Positions 38,400-46,077 of a DNA stretch of 62,513 nt are shown in pieces. Below the pieces are notes generated by a model. It searched no databases. It was not told the origin of the DNA and worked only from the letters and a program-made list of their open reading frames with translations. The translations under genes and the position numbers were made by a program. The first letter of the stretch is position 1; every line of letters begins with the position of its first letter. This stretch comes from Lysobacter sp. GX 14042 (GTDB lineage Bacteria; Pseudomonadota; Gammaproteobacteria; Xanthomonadales; Xanthomonadaceae): NCBI RefSeq assembly GCF_021390425.1, contig NZ_JAJUWY010000010.1, positions 1 through 62,513 of the forward strand, in the 5' to 3' direction.

Positions 38400-39077
38400 T
38401 CACTGGAACAGGGCGGTCGCGTCCAGCAGCACGGTCGGGGTGGACATCGAGCGGGCGATGCCCAGTACCGCGCCCGGGGCGGTGGCGGTGAAGGGCTGCT
38501 CGATGCCCTCCGCGGCGATGCTGGTGACATCGTCGAGCGCGCTGACCAGCACGCCCAGCAGCTCGTCCCCGTGCTCGAGCACGATGATCCGCGAGTGCTC
38601 GTCGGGCTCCACCCGCCCGGTACCCAGCCAGGCCGCGAGGTCGGTGACCGGGACGATGCGGCCGCGCAGGTTCATCACCCCCAGCACGTGCCCGGCGGCA
38701 CCGCGCATGGCGACCACCGGCGCGACCCGCACCACCTCCTGCACGCGCAGCAGCTGGAAGGCGTAGCTGTCGCGGCCGAGCCGGGCCCGCAACCAGCGGG
38801 CGGGGGGTGCCGCGGCGACCGGGGCCGGCTCGCAAGCCGGTGCCGGAACGGAAACAGGAGCGGCAACGTGGGCAGGAGCGTGGACGGGAGCGGGAGCAGG
38901 AGCGGGGATGGGCGGTGGAACGGGAACCCGGGCGGCCGCCGGCTCCAGCGCGACCGCCGGCATGGGCGCGGAAAGCCCGGCGTGCGGCTCGTTGGCGGCA
39001 TCGCGGGCGGTGGTCGCAGCCTGCGCGACCGGGGCCAGCAACTCGTCCAGGTAGGCGTCGACGGCGGCGTGGTTCAT
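38400..39077 (-). CDS. ParP-like CheW-domain protein
   Basis: A 225-residue protein with an N-terminal helix (about residues 1-25), a long Pro/Ala/Val-rich linker (about 45-95) and a C-terminal CheW-like domain (YAFQLLRVQEVVRV, VLGVMNLRGRIVPVTDLAAWL). It is coupled by a four-base overlap to the ParA-type ATPase gene. In Vibrio and Pseudomonas, ParP and ParC together place chemotaxis arrays at the flagellated pole, ParP joining ParC to CheA. The gene order motC-motD-parC-parP matches. The linker DNA is repetitive (GGAGCGGG-like units). Confidence 0.82.
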   Translation of the reverse strand: MNHAAVDAYLDELLAPVAQAATTARDAANEPHAGLSAPMPAVALEPAAARVPVPPPIPAPAPAPVHAPAHVAAPVSVPAPACEPAPVAAAPPARWLRARLGRDSYAFQLLRVQEVVRVAPVVAMRGAAGHVLGVMNLRGRIVPVTDLAAWLGTGRVEPDEHSRIIVLEHGDELLGVLVSALDDVTSIAAEGIEQPFTATAPGAVLGIARSMSTPTVLLDATALFQ

Positions 39078-39847
39078 GCCGCCTCCTGCTGCCGCGGCAG
39101 CACCGCCAGCAGCCAGCGCAGGGCCGATTGATAGGCGTCGGCGCCGCGGCCGGTGGGGACCTCCTCCTCGACCAGCGAAGGCGCGTCGCGCAGCCGGGTG
39201 TCCATCGGGATCGACTTGGGCCAGACGATCCCTTCGTAGCGCTCGTGCAACTGGTCGAGCACGCGCACGCCCGAGCGGGTGCGGCGGTCGTAGAGGGTCG
39301 GGATGACGTGGCGTGGCAGTGGCCGGCGGCGCGAGCGCTCGACCATCTCCGCGGTGCGCAACATGTCGGCCAGCCCGTGCATCGCCAAGGGGTCGGTCTG
39401 GCTGGGCACCACCAGCCGGTCGGCGGCGGCCAGCGCGTTGACCATCAGCAGGCCCAGGGTCGGCGGGCAGTCCAGCAGCACGTAGTCGTAGCGCCCGCGC
39501 ACCGCGTGCAGCGCCCGCCCGAGCGCCAGGCCCAGGCCGGGCTGGGTGGCGCCGCGGCGCTCCAGGGTGGCCAGCGCCGGCTGCGCGGGGACCATCAGCA
39601 GGCCGGTTATCGCGGTGCGCCGCGCCAGGCTGGTCAGGTCCGCGCCGCCCAGCTCGGAGAAGATGTCGTGGGTGCCGGGAGGCGCCGGGTCGGTGGGAAT
39701 GCCGAAGGCCCGGGTCAGCGAGGCGTGCGGGTCCAGGTCGACCAGCAGCACGCGCTGCTCCATGCCGGCCAGCCCACGGGCCAGCAGCAGGGAAGTGGTG
39801 GTCTTGCCGACGCCGCCCTTCTGGTTCGCGATTGCCCAGGTCTGCAT
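39074..39847 (-). CDS. ParA/MinD-type ATPase, ParC-like
   Basis: A 257-residue deviant-Walker ATPase (NQKGGVGKTTTS at residues 8-19, VLLVDLDPHASLTRAFG near residue 36, YVLLDCPPTLGLLMVNAL near residue 120). By position beside a CheW-domain ParP-like gene and the motor genes it is most likely ParC, which marks the pole and recruits chemotaxis arrays, not a plasmid partition protein. One base separates it from the motD stop. Confidence 0.88.
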   Translation of the reverse strand: MQTWAIANQKGGVGKTTTSLLLARGLAGMEQRVLLVDLDPHASLTRAFGIPTDPAPPGTHDIFSELGGADLTSLARRTAITGLLMVPAQPALATLERRGATQPGLGLALGRALHAVRGRYDYVLLDCPPTLGLLMVNALAAADRLVVPSQTDPLAMHGLADMLRTAEMVERSRRRPLPRHVIPTLYDRRTRSGVRVLDQLHERYEGIVWPKSIPMDTRLRDAPSLVEEEVPTGRGADAYQSALRWLLAVLPRQQEAA

Positions 39848-39848
39848 G

Positions 39849-40802
39849 TCAGCCTGCTCCGTCAGTGACCGGCGCCAGCGCCACCAGGGCGCTGCCGGTG
39901 GCCGGGTCCAGTGGTTGGGTGGGGGTGCCGGGCGGGATCACGGTGTCCGGCCCCTGCGGCGCGGCCAGGATCACCAGCAGCACCCGGCGGTTGGCGTTGC
40001 GGCCTTCCGGCGTGTCGTTGCCGGCGACCGGCTGGTGCTCGCCGTAGCCGACCATGGCCAGTCGCCCGGGTGCCACGCCGGCATCCACCAGCTCATGCAC
40101 CACGCTGGCCGAGCGCGCCGCCGACAGTTCCCAGTTGGACGGGAAGCGGGCGTTGGCGATCGGCACGTCGTCGGTGTAGCCCTCGACCCGGACCGCATTG
40201 GGTTCGTCGCGCAGCACGTTCGCCAGCCGGCGGATGGTCTCCACCGCGACCGGACCGGGCACCGCCACGCCGCTGGCGAACAGGATGTCGCTGTTGATTT
40301 CCACCTCGAGGAAATCCGGCCCGCGGCGCACCGTCACCAGCTTCTCGCGCACCAGCTCCGACAGCGCGTCCTGGATGCGCCGGCCGAGCACCTGCAGTTC
40401 GTTCCGGCGCCGTCCCGCGGCCTGCAGCTGCGCGGCATGCGCCTCGGCGATCTGCGGCTGGCGGCCGAGCGTCGGCATGTCCAGCACCTGCAGCATGCGC
40501 GGGGCGTTGACCGGGGTCGCGGCGGCGGGGCCGGCCTTGGCCGCGGCGGTCTGGATGGAGGGGCGGTCGAAGGCCGAGCCGCGCAGCTGGGTCTGGCCGA
40601 GCTGGATCGGGCTGATGGTGCGCGGCGGGCCGCCGAAGGCCGAGGACAGCGAGTCGGCCAGCACCCGGTACTTGCCCTCGTTGACCGAGGAGATCGCGTA
40701 CATCACCACGAAGAAGGCCAGCAGCAGCGTCATAAGGTCGGCATAGGGGATCGCCCATGCCTCGGCGTTGGTGTGCTCCTCGTGGTGCCTGCGACGGGCC
40801 AT
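39849..40802 (-). CDS. motD: Flagellar stator protein MotB/MotD
   Basis: A 317-residue stator B subunit with one membrane helix (about residues 19-40) carrying the ion-binding Asp22 in PYADLMTLLLAFF. A plug/linker and a C-terminal OmpA-type peptidoglycan-binding domain (VEGYTDDVPIANARFPSNWELS about residue 215, read as VEGYTDDVPIAN then FPSNWELSAARS) follow. It overlaps no gene but begins one base from the motC stop. Position after cheA/motC and before parC is that of MotD in Pseudomonas-type clusters. The coupling ion is not evident. Confidence 0.92.
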   Translation of the reverse strand: MARRRHHEEHTNAEAWAIPYADLMTLLLAFFVVMYAISSVNEGKYRVLADSLSSAFGGPPRTISPIQLGQTQLRGSAFDRPSIQTAAAKAGPAAATPVNAPRMLQVLDMPTLGRQPQIAEAHAAQLQAAGRRRNELQVLGRRIQDALSELVREKLVTVRRGPDFLEVEINSDILFASGVAVPGPVAVETIRRLANVLRDEPNAVRVEGYTDDVPIANARFPSNWELSAARSASVVHELVDAGVAPGRLAMVGYGEHQPVAGNDTPEGRNANRRVLLVILAAPQGPDTVIPPGTPTQPLDPATGSALVALAPVTDGAG

Positions 40803-40803
40803 C

Positions 40804-41544
40804 TCAGTCCCCGAAGCCGTTGAGCCGGGTCTCGATGTTGCGCGGGTTCTCGCCCTGGGCGATGGCCGCCAGGCCCTCGATGACCATCTCCCGGTCGGTG
40901 CCCTGGCGGTTGATGATGCCCTTGAGCTTGGTCGCCGCCGGCAGCAGCGCCAGGTTCGCGCTGCCGATGCCGTAGATGGTGGCGGTGAACGCGGCCGCGA
41001 TGCCGTGGCCGAGCTTGCTCGGGTCGGCCAGGTTCTTCATCACCGCCATCAGGCCCAGCACCGCGCCGACGATGCCCAGGGTGGGCGCGTAGATGCCGGC
41101 GCCCTCGAACACCTTGGCCGCGGCCAGGTCGCGCTGCTGCTGGCCTTCCAGGTCGATCTCCAGCATCTGCCGGATGGTCTCCGGCTCGACGCCGTCGACC
41201 ACCATCTGCAGGCCCTTGCGCAGGAACGGATCCTCGATCGCCTCGACCTCGGCTTCCAGCCCCAGCAGGCCCTGGCGGCGGGCGGTGCCGCTCCATTCCA
41301 CGATCCGGGCGATCAGCGCGGCGCGGTCGGTCGCCGGCGGCTGCAGCACCCAGCGGCCGATCTTCAATGCGCGGCGGAAGGTCTCCACCGGGGTCTGGAT
41401 CAGCACCGCGGCGATGGTGCCGAGGATCACGATCACGAACGCGGCCGGCGACCACAGGCCGGACAGCCCCGCGCCCTTGAGCACGCTGCCGCCAACCAGG
41501 GCCACCAGGGCCAGTGCGCTGCCGATTGCGGTGAGCTTGTCCAT
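40804..41544 (-). CDS. motC: Flagellar stator protein MotA/MotC
   Basis: A 246-residue stator A subunit with four membrane segments (about residues 5-22, 33-50, 148-170 and 180-203). Conserved parts are the N-terminus DKLTAIGSALALVALVGG, the cytoplasmic loop with RKGLQMVVDGVE, and GAGIYAPTLGIVGAVLGLM. It resembles PomA/MotC, consistent with the next gene. The 118-base gap to cheA contains a REP-like repeat and a hairpin, so motC may be transcribed separately. Confidence 0.93.
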   Translation of the reverse strand: MDKLTAIGSALALVALVGGSVLKGAGLSGLWSPAAFVIVILGTIAAVLIQTPVETFRRALKIGRWVLQPPATDRAALIARIVEWSGTARRQGLLGLEAEVEAIEDPFLRKGLQMVVDGVEPETIRQMLEIDLEGQQQRDLAAAKVFEGAGIYAPTLGIVGAVLGLMAVMKNLADPSKLGHGIAAAFTATIYGIGSANLALLPAATKLKGIINRQGTDREMVIEGLAAIAQGENPRNIETRLNGFGD

Positions 41545-41604
41545 TGCCTTCGATATCGGTCCGGGGGAGGGATGCTTGAGTGGGGTGGGTGTTGTGGGTG
41601 TCGG

Positions 41605-41624
41605 ACGCGGCCGGGGGCCGCGTC
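41605..41624. terminator. GC hairpin between cheA and motC
   Basis: GACGCGGCC / GGCCGCGTC forms a 9-bp stem with a two-base loop in the cheA-motC gap. There is no T-run. It may slow readthrough from cheA into motC on the minus strand. Confidence 0.45.
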
Positions 41625-41657
41625 CCGGGTGCGGCCTGGGCCATTACCCGGGCTACG
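41624..41657. repeat. REP-like repeat CCCGGGT...ACCCGGG, copy 1
   Basis: A 34-base palindromic repeat with ends CCCGGGT and ACCCGGG and tail CTACG. A second copy at 62246-62279 matches at about 29 positions. Its position in a 118-base gap between operon parts is typical of REP-like elements. Confidence 0.75.
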
Positions 41658-41661
41658 TTGG

Positions 41662-43440
41662 TCAGGCGGCGCGTGCGGGGGCCAGGCCGCTGCGGTAGAG
41701 GGTGTCGACGTCGAGGATCAGGGCCATGCGGCCGTCACCGATCAGGCTGGCGCCGGCGTAGCCGTCCAGGCCGCGCAGGCTGCGCGGCAGGGCCTTGATC
41801 ACCACCTCCTCGCGGCCGCGCACGCGGTCGACCACCAGGCAGTAGCGCTGCTCGCCGGACTGCAGGACCACCGCGGTACGCTCGCCGGCCCGGTCCCCTT
41901 CCAGTCCCAGCCAGCGGCGCAGGTCGAGCAGCGGGAGCGGTTGCTGGCGCAGGTCCAGCACCGGCTGGCCGTCGATGGTCATCGGGGTGCCGGCCGGCCG
42001 GTGCGGCAGCACTTCGATCACCCGCACCAGCGGCAGCGCATAGACGTCGCCGGCGATCTCCACCAGCAGGGTCGGCAGGATCGCCAGGGTCAGCGGCACG
42101 CGGATGACGAAGCGGCTGCCGGCGCCGGGCTCGGACTGGATCTGCACCTGCCCGGACAGCTCCCGGATCCGGCTCTGCACCACGTCCATGCCGACCCCGC
42201 GGCCGGACAGGTCGCTGACCTCGCTGCGGGTCGAGAAGCCGGGCAGGAACAGCAACTGCAGGCTTTCCTCCGGCGACATCCGCGCGGCGGCGTCGGCGTC
42301 CACCAGCCCCTTGCGGATGGCGCTGTCGCGGATCCGCTCGGAATCGATGCCGGCGCCGTCGTCGCGGACCTCGATCGCCACGTGGTCGCCCTCCTGCTGG
42401 GCCGACAGCCGCACCACGCCCTGTTCGGGCTTGCCGGCCAGGCGGCGCTGCTCCGGTGCCTCGATGCCGTGGTCGATCGCGTTGCGGACCAGGTGCACCA
42501 GCGGGTCGGCGAGTGCCTCGACCAGGTTGCGGTCGAGCTCGGTGTCCGCGCCCAGCACTTCCAGCTCGACCTTCTTGCTCAGCTGCCGGGCGACGTCGCG
42601 GGTGAGTTTCGGGAAGCGGGCGAACACCCGGCCGACCGGCTGCATGCGCGCGGTCATCACCGCCGACTGCAGGCGCGAGGTGGTCGCATCCAGCGCGGCC
42701 ACGGCGCGGTCGAGCTGCTCGTCGCCGAGGCGGACGCGGATGCTCTTCAGGCGGTTGCGCGCGAGCACCATCTCGCCGACCAGGTTGACCATCGCGTCCA
42801 GGCGGCGGACGTCGACCCGGACGGTCTGTTCCTCCGGGGCAACGGCCGGGCGGGCGGCGGCGGGCTTCTTCGCCGGCGCGGGGGCGGGTGATGGCGATGG
42901 CGATGCTGCCGCTGCCGGAGCGGGCGCCGGCGCCTCCGCGGCGGCGCCGGGAACCCCGCCGGCGCCATGCAGGCTGTCGAGCAGCGCGTCGAAATCGAGC
43001 TCGTCCAGGTCGCCGCCGACCAGGTCCGCGGCCGGGTCGGGGGCCACCGCCGCGGGGGCAGGCACCGCCTGCGGATGCAGGCTGTCGATCAGTTCCCGGG
43101 GCGCTTCCGGCAGCGGCTCGCCGGCGGTGATCGCATCGAGCATGTCCACCAGCAGGTCGATCGCCTGCTGGGCACCGTCGAAAGCCACCGGATCCAGCGG
43201 CCGGGTGCCGTCGCGGGCCAGGTTCAGGCGGTCCTCGAAGGCGTGGCAGAGCTTGACCATCGGGGCGAAGTCGAGGAATCCAGCGCCGCCCTTGATGGTG
43301 TGGAAGCCGCGGAACACCGCGTTGAGCCCTTCGCTGTCGCCGGGCGAATGCTCGAGCACGACCATCTGCTCGCCGAGCTGGTCGAGGATCTCGCGCGCTT
43401 CGACCAGGAAGTCGGCGCAGATGTCGCTGCCGGTGTCCAC
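41662..43440 (-). CDS. cheA: Chemotaxis histidine kinase CheA, principal copy
   Basis: A 592-residue CheA that phosphorylates CheY and CheB. The GTG at 43440, four bases after the cheZ stop and preceded by TGAGG, gives the normal start just before the HPt domain (His47 in RGFHTIKGGAGFLDF). There is no clear P2 domain; residues about 130-235 are an Ala/Pro linker. Dimerisation (VRRLDAMVNLVGEMV), HATPase (LVHLVRNAIDHGIEAPE, GRGVGMDVVQSR) and CheW-like domains follow. Its neighbours cheY and cheZ suggest that it drives the flagellar motor. Confidence 0.95.
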   Translation of the reverse strand: MDTGSDICADFLVEAREILDQLGEQMVVLEHSPGDSEGLNAVFRGFHTIKGGAGFLDFAPMVKLCHAFEDRLNLARDGTRPLDPVAFDGAQQAIDLLVDMLDAITAGEPLPEAPRELIDSLHPQAVPAPAAVAPDPAADLVGGDLDELDFDALLDSLHGAGGVPGAAAEAPAPAPAAAASPSPSPAPAPAKKPAAARPAVAPEEQTVRVDVRRLDAMVNLVGEMVLARNRLKSIRVRLGDEQLDRAVAALDATTSRLQSAVMTARMQPVGRVFARFPKLTRDVARQLSKKVELEVLGADTELDRNLVEALADPLVHLVRNAIDHGIEAPEQRRLAGKPEQGVVRLSAQQEGDHVAIEVRDDGAGIDSERIRDSAIRKGLVDADAAARMSPEESLQLLFLPGFSTRSEVSDLSGRGVGMDVVQSRIRELSGQVQIQSEPGAGSRFVIRVPLTLAILPTLLVEIAGDVYALPLVRVIEVLPHRPAGTPMTIDGQPVLDLRQQPLPLLDLRRWLGLEGDRAGERTAVVLQSGEQRYCLVVDRVRGREEVVIKALPRSLRGLDGYAGASLIGDGRMALILDVDTLYRSGLAPARAA

Positions 43441-43444
43441 CGCC

Positions 43445-44050
43445 TCAGATCCCCAGCGAGGACAGCAGCCGGTTGGCCTCGTCCTGGGAAGCCGGCTCGG
43501 CATCCAGGCCGGCCACCGCCGGGCCGTGGCCGCGGGGGTCGGCCGGCAGGCGCAGCGGGGCCTCGGCCTCGCCGATCATCTCGCCCAGCCCGGCGTGCAC
43601 GGTGCGCACCAGCGCTACCACGCGCAGGATGATCTGCCCGGTAAGGTCCTGGTAGCCCTGGGTGGCGGTCAGCTCCGACAGCCGGCTGCGGACGCCGGCC
43701 ACCAGCGCGGCCTGCTCGTTGCTGGCCGGTTCGATCGCGCGCAGCAGGGTGCTGCATTCGTCGACCAGGTCCAGGGTGCGCATGCTGGCGTTCTCGGTCA
43801 GCGCGACCACGTGCTCCAGGCGCGCGCAGGCCTCCGGCAGCGAGGTGCCCGACGGCGAGGAAGCTTCGCCCAGCAGCGCCTGCTCCAGCTCACGGGCGAG
43901 CCGGGTGATGCCCTGGACCAGCGGCTGCGCGCGCCACTGGATCAACTCGTCGACGTTGCGGCGCCACCCTGCCTCGTCGTCGTGCTCCAGCGCGGCGAGC
44001 GCGGCCATCAGGTGCCGTGCGAGCGCGTCGCGGTCGAGGCCGGCGTTCAC
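43445..44050 (-). CDS. cheZ: CheY-P phosphatase CheZ
   Basis: A 201-residue four-helix-bundle phosphatase that removes phosphate from CheY. Conserved central helix segment [18 protein letters not shown] (about residue 132) contains the catalytic Gln in LTGQ. The C-terminal [13 protein letters not shown] is the CheY-binding amphipathic helix, as in other CheZ proteins. It overlaps the cheY stop by four bases. Confidence 0.95.
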   Translation of the reverse strand: MNAGLDRDALARHLMAALAALEHDDEAGWRRNVDELIQWRAQPLVQGITRLARELEQALLGEASSPSGTSLPEACARLEHVVALTENASMRTLDLVDECSTLLRAIEPASNEQAALVAGVRSRLSELTATQGYQDLTGQIILRVVALVRTVHAGLGEMIGEAEAPLRLPADPRGHGPAVAGLDAEPASQDEANRLLSSLGI

Positions 44051-44439
44051 GCCGTGGTCCCCAGCCGCTCGAAGATCTTGGCCAGCTTGTCGTTGAGCGT
44101 GGCGGCGGTGAACGGCTTGATGACGTAGCCGTTCACCCCGGCCTGGGCGGCCTCGATGATCTGCTCGCGCTTGGCCTCGGCGGTAACCATCAGCACCGGC
44201 AGCGTCTTCATCGCGGCGTCGGCGCGGATCGCCCGCAGCAGGTCGATGCCCGGCATGCCCGGCATGTTCCAGTCGGTGATCACCAGGTCGAAGCTGGCCT
44301 TGCCCAGCTCGGCCAGCGCGGTGGTGCCGTCGTCGGCCTCCGCGGTGTTGGTGAAGCCCAGGTCGTTGAGCAGGTTCTTGACGATGCGCCGCATCGTCGA
44401 GAAGTCGTCGACGATGAGGATGCGGATGTTCTTGTCCAT
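44047..44439 (-). CDS. cheY: Chemotaxis response regulator CheY
   Basis: A 130-residue receiver that binds the flagellar switch when phosphorylated. Asp11/Asp12 in [17 protein letters not shown], phospho-acceptor Asp56 in [11 protein letters not shown], Thr in MVTAEAK and Lys in VIKPF are all present. The sequence is very close to classic enteric and pseudomonad CheY. Adjacent to cheZ and fliA. Confidence 0.97.
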   Translation of the reverse strand: MDKNIRILIVDDFSTMRRIVKNLLNDLGFTNTAEADDGTTALAELGKASFDLVITDWNMPGMPGIDLLRAIRADAAMKTLPVLMVTAEAKREQIIEAAQAGVNGYVIKPFTAATLNDKLAKIFERLGTTA

Positions 44440-44455
44440 GGATTCGGAAGGGGCC

Positions 44456-45208
44456 TCAGTGCGGGTCGTGCATGATGGTTCCGCGCCAGTCGCCCAGCCG
44501 CGCCCGCAGCCGGAGCATGGCCTGGCCGTGGATCTGGCAGACGCGTGATTCGCTGATCGACAGCACCGCGCCGATCTCGCGAAGGTTCATTTCCTGCTCG
44601 TAGTAGAGCGACAGGACCAGTTGCTCGCGCTCGGGCAGCTGTCCGATGGACTCGCCCAGGCACTCGCGGAAGTTGTCGTGCTCGGCTGCGCGCAGCGGCG
44701 TGGCGTGGTCGTCGCCCGGGACCCGCGGTTCGCCGTCATGGTCCTCGGTCAGCGCCTCCAGGCTGACCAGCTGGCCGCGGGCGGACTCCTCGAGCATGCG
44801 GTAGTACTCGTCGAGCGGGACTTCCAGCTCGGCGGCGACCTGCGAGGCGGTGGCGGCGCGACCGGTCCGCTGTTCGACCGCGCGGGTGGCGGCGACCACG
44901 TCGCGGTACTTGCGGTGCACCGAGCGCGGCACCCAGTCGCCGCGGCGGATCTCGTCGATCATCGAGCCGCGGATGCGGATCGAGGCGTAGGTCTCGAAGG
45001 TCGCGCCCTGGTCGTCCTGGAAGTTCCGCGCGGCGTCGATCAGGCCGAGCATGCCGGCCTGCACCAGGTCGTCGATCTCGACACTGGCCGGCAGCCGCGC
45101 GGCCAAGTGGTGGGCGATGCGGCGGACCAGCTCGCCGTGGCGCTCGACCACGGTCGCGGCGTCGTCGCGGGGCTGGCTGGCCCGGTAGGCGGCGGTCGCG
45201 ATGCTCAT
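44456..45208 (-). CDS. fliA: RNA polymerase sigma-28 factor for flagellar genes
   Basis: A 250-residue sigma factor for late flagellar and chemotaxis genes. Region 2 ([36 protein letters not shown]), region 3 and region 4 ([25 protein letters not shown]) are intact. The ATG at 45208 overlaps the fleN stop by four bases; the frame stays open upstream by chance. Its target promoters are visible in this window at 24196, 34404 and 34481. Confidence 0.96.
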   Translation of the reverse strand: MSIATAAYRASQPRDDAATVVERHGELVRRIAHHLAARLPASVEIDDLVQAGMLGLIDAARNFQDDQGATFETYASIRIRGSMIDEIRRGDWVPRSVHRKYRDVVAATRAVEQRTGRAATASQVAAELEVPLDEYYRMLEESARGQLVSLEALTEDHDGEPRVPGDDHATPLRAAEHDNFRECLGESIGQLPEREQLVLSLYYEQEMNLREIGAVLSISESRVCQIHGQAMLRLRARLGDWRGTIMHDPH

Positions 45209-46077
45209 GCCACCGCGCTCCCCGGCTGGACGACCAGCCGCTCGGCGAAGAACTCGATGTGCCCGCGCGTGCCCGGCGGCGACTGCCACTGGCGCGCGCG
45301 CCGGGCGATGTCGGCGAAGGCCCGGGCCGACGGGCTGGAGGGGAAGGCCTCCACCACCGCCTCCTGGCGCTGCACGGCCCGGCGCAGCCATTCGTCGCGC
45401 GGCACCGCGCCCAGGTAGTTGAGGGTCACGTCGAGGAAGCGCGCGGTCACCCGCTCGAGCTTGGCGAACAGCGCCCTGCCCTCGTTGGGGTGGTGGATCT
45501 GGTTGGCCAGGATCTGCACCCGGCGCACGCCGCGGTCGCGGCTGAGCACCTTGATCAGCGCGTAGGCATCGGTCACCGAGGCCGGCTCGTCGCAGACCAC
45601 CACCACCACGTCCTGCGCGGCCTGGCAGAAGGTCAGCACGCCGTCGGCGATGCCCGCCGCGGTGTCGATCACCATCGCCTCCAGCGGCACGTCCAGCTGG
45701 CTGAAGGCGTGCACCAGGCCGACGTGCTCGGCCGGGGTGAGCTCGGTCATGTGGCGCTTGCCGGACGCGGCCGGCACTACCCACATGCCGGCGGGCCCCT
45801 TGATCAGGGTGTCGCGCAGCTCGCAGCGCCCGGCGAACACGTCGGCCAGGGTGAAGCGCGGCGACAGGCCCAGCAGCACGTCGATGTTGGCCAGGCCCAG
45901 ATCGGTGTCCAGCAGCAGGGTGCGCTGGCCGGCGTTGCACAGGGCCATGGCGAGGTTGACCGAGACATTGGTCTTGCCCACGCCGCCCTTTCCGCTGGCC
46001 ACGGCGATGACCCGCACCGGCGGACTCGCGGGCGCCGCGGCGGCCGGAACGGCGATGGCGGGATCAGGCAGAGACAT
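45205..46077 (-). CDS. fleN: Flagellar number regulator, MinD-like ATPase
   Basis: A 290-residue MinD/ParA-family ATPase (also called FlhG). It antagonises FlhF and the flagellar master regulator to hold flagellar number low, usually one polar flagellum. Deviant Walker box SGKGGVGKTNVS at about residues 29-40, LLLDTDLGLANIDVLLG near residue 57 and VIDTAAGIADGVLTF near residue 135 are clear. The ATG at 46077, preceded by GAGGA, overlaps the flhF end by 14 bases. The pair flhF-fleN implies polar flagellation. Confidence 0.95.
   Translation of the reverse strand: MSLPDPAIAVPAAAAPASPPVRVIAVASGKGGVGKTNVSVNLAMALCNAGQRTLLLDTDLGLANIDVLLGLSPRFTLADVFAGRCELRDTLIKGPAGMWVVPAASGKRHMTELTPAEHVGLVHAFSQLDVPLEAMVIDTAAGIADGVLTFCQAAQDVVVVVCDEPASVTDAYALIKVLSRDRGVRRVQILANQIHHPNEGRALFAKLERVTARFLDVTLNYLGAVPRDEWLRRAVQRQEAVVEAFPSSPSARAFADIARRARQWQSPPGTRGHIEFFAERLVVQPGSAVA

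Noticed and set aside
38870-38930. Possible tandem repeat array or CRISPR-like spacing in the ParP region
   Set aside because: Units are short, imperfect and within a coding linker; there are no regular repeats and spacers and no cas genes.
39074-39847. Plasmid or chromosome partition ParA
   Set aside because: No ParB gene or parS-like sites nearby; it sits between motD and a CheW-domain ParP-like gene, which points to chemotaxis ParC.
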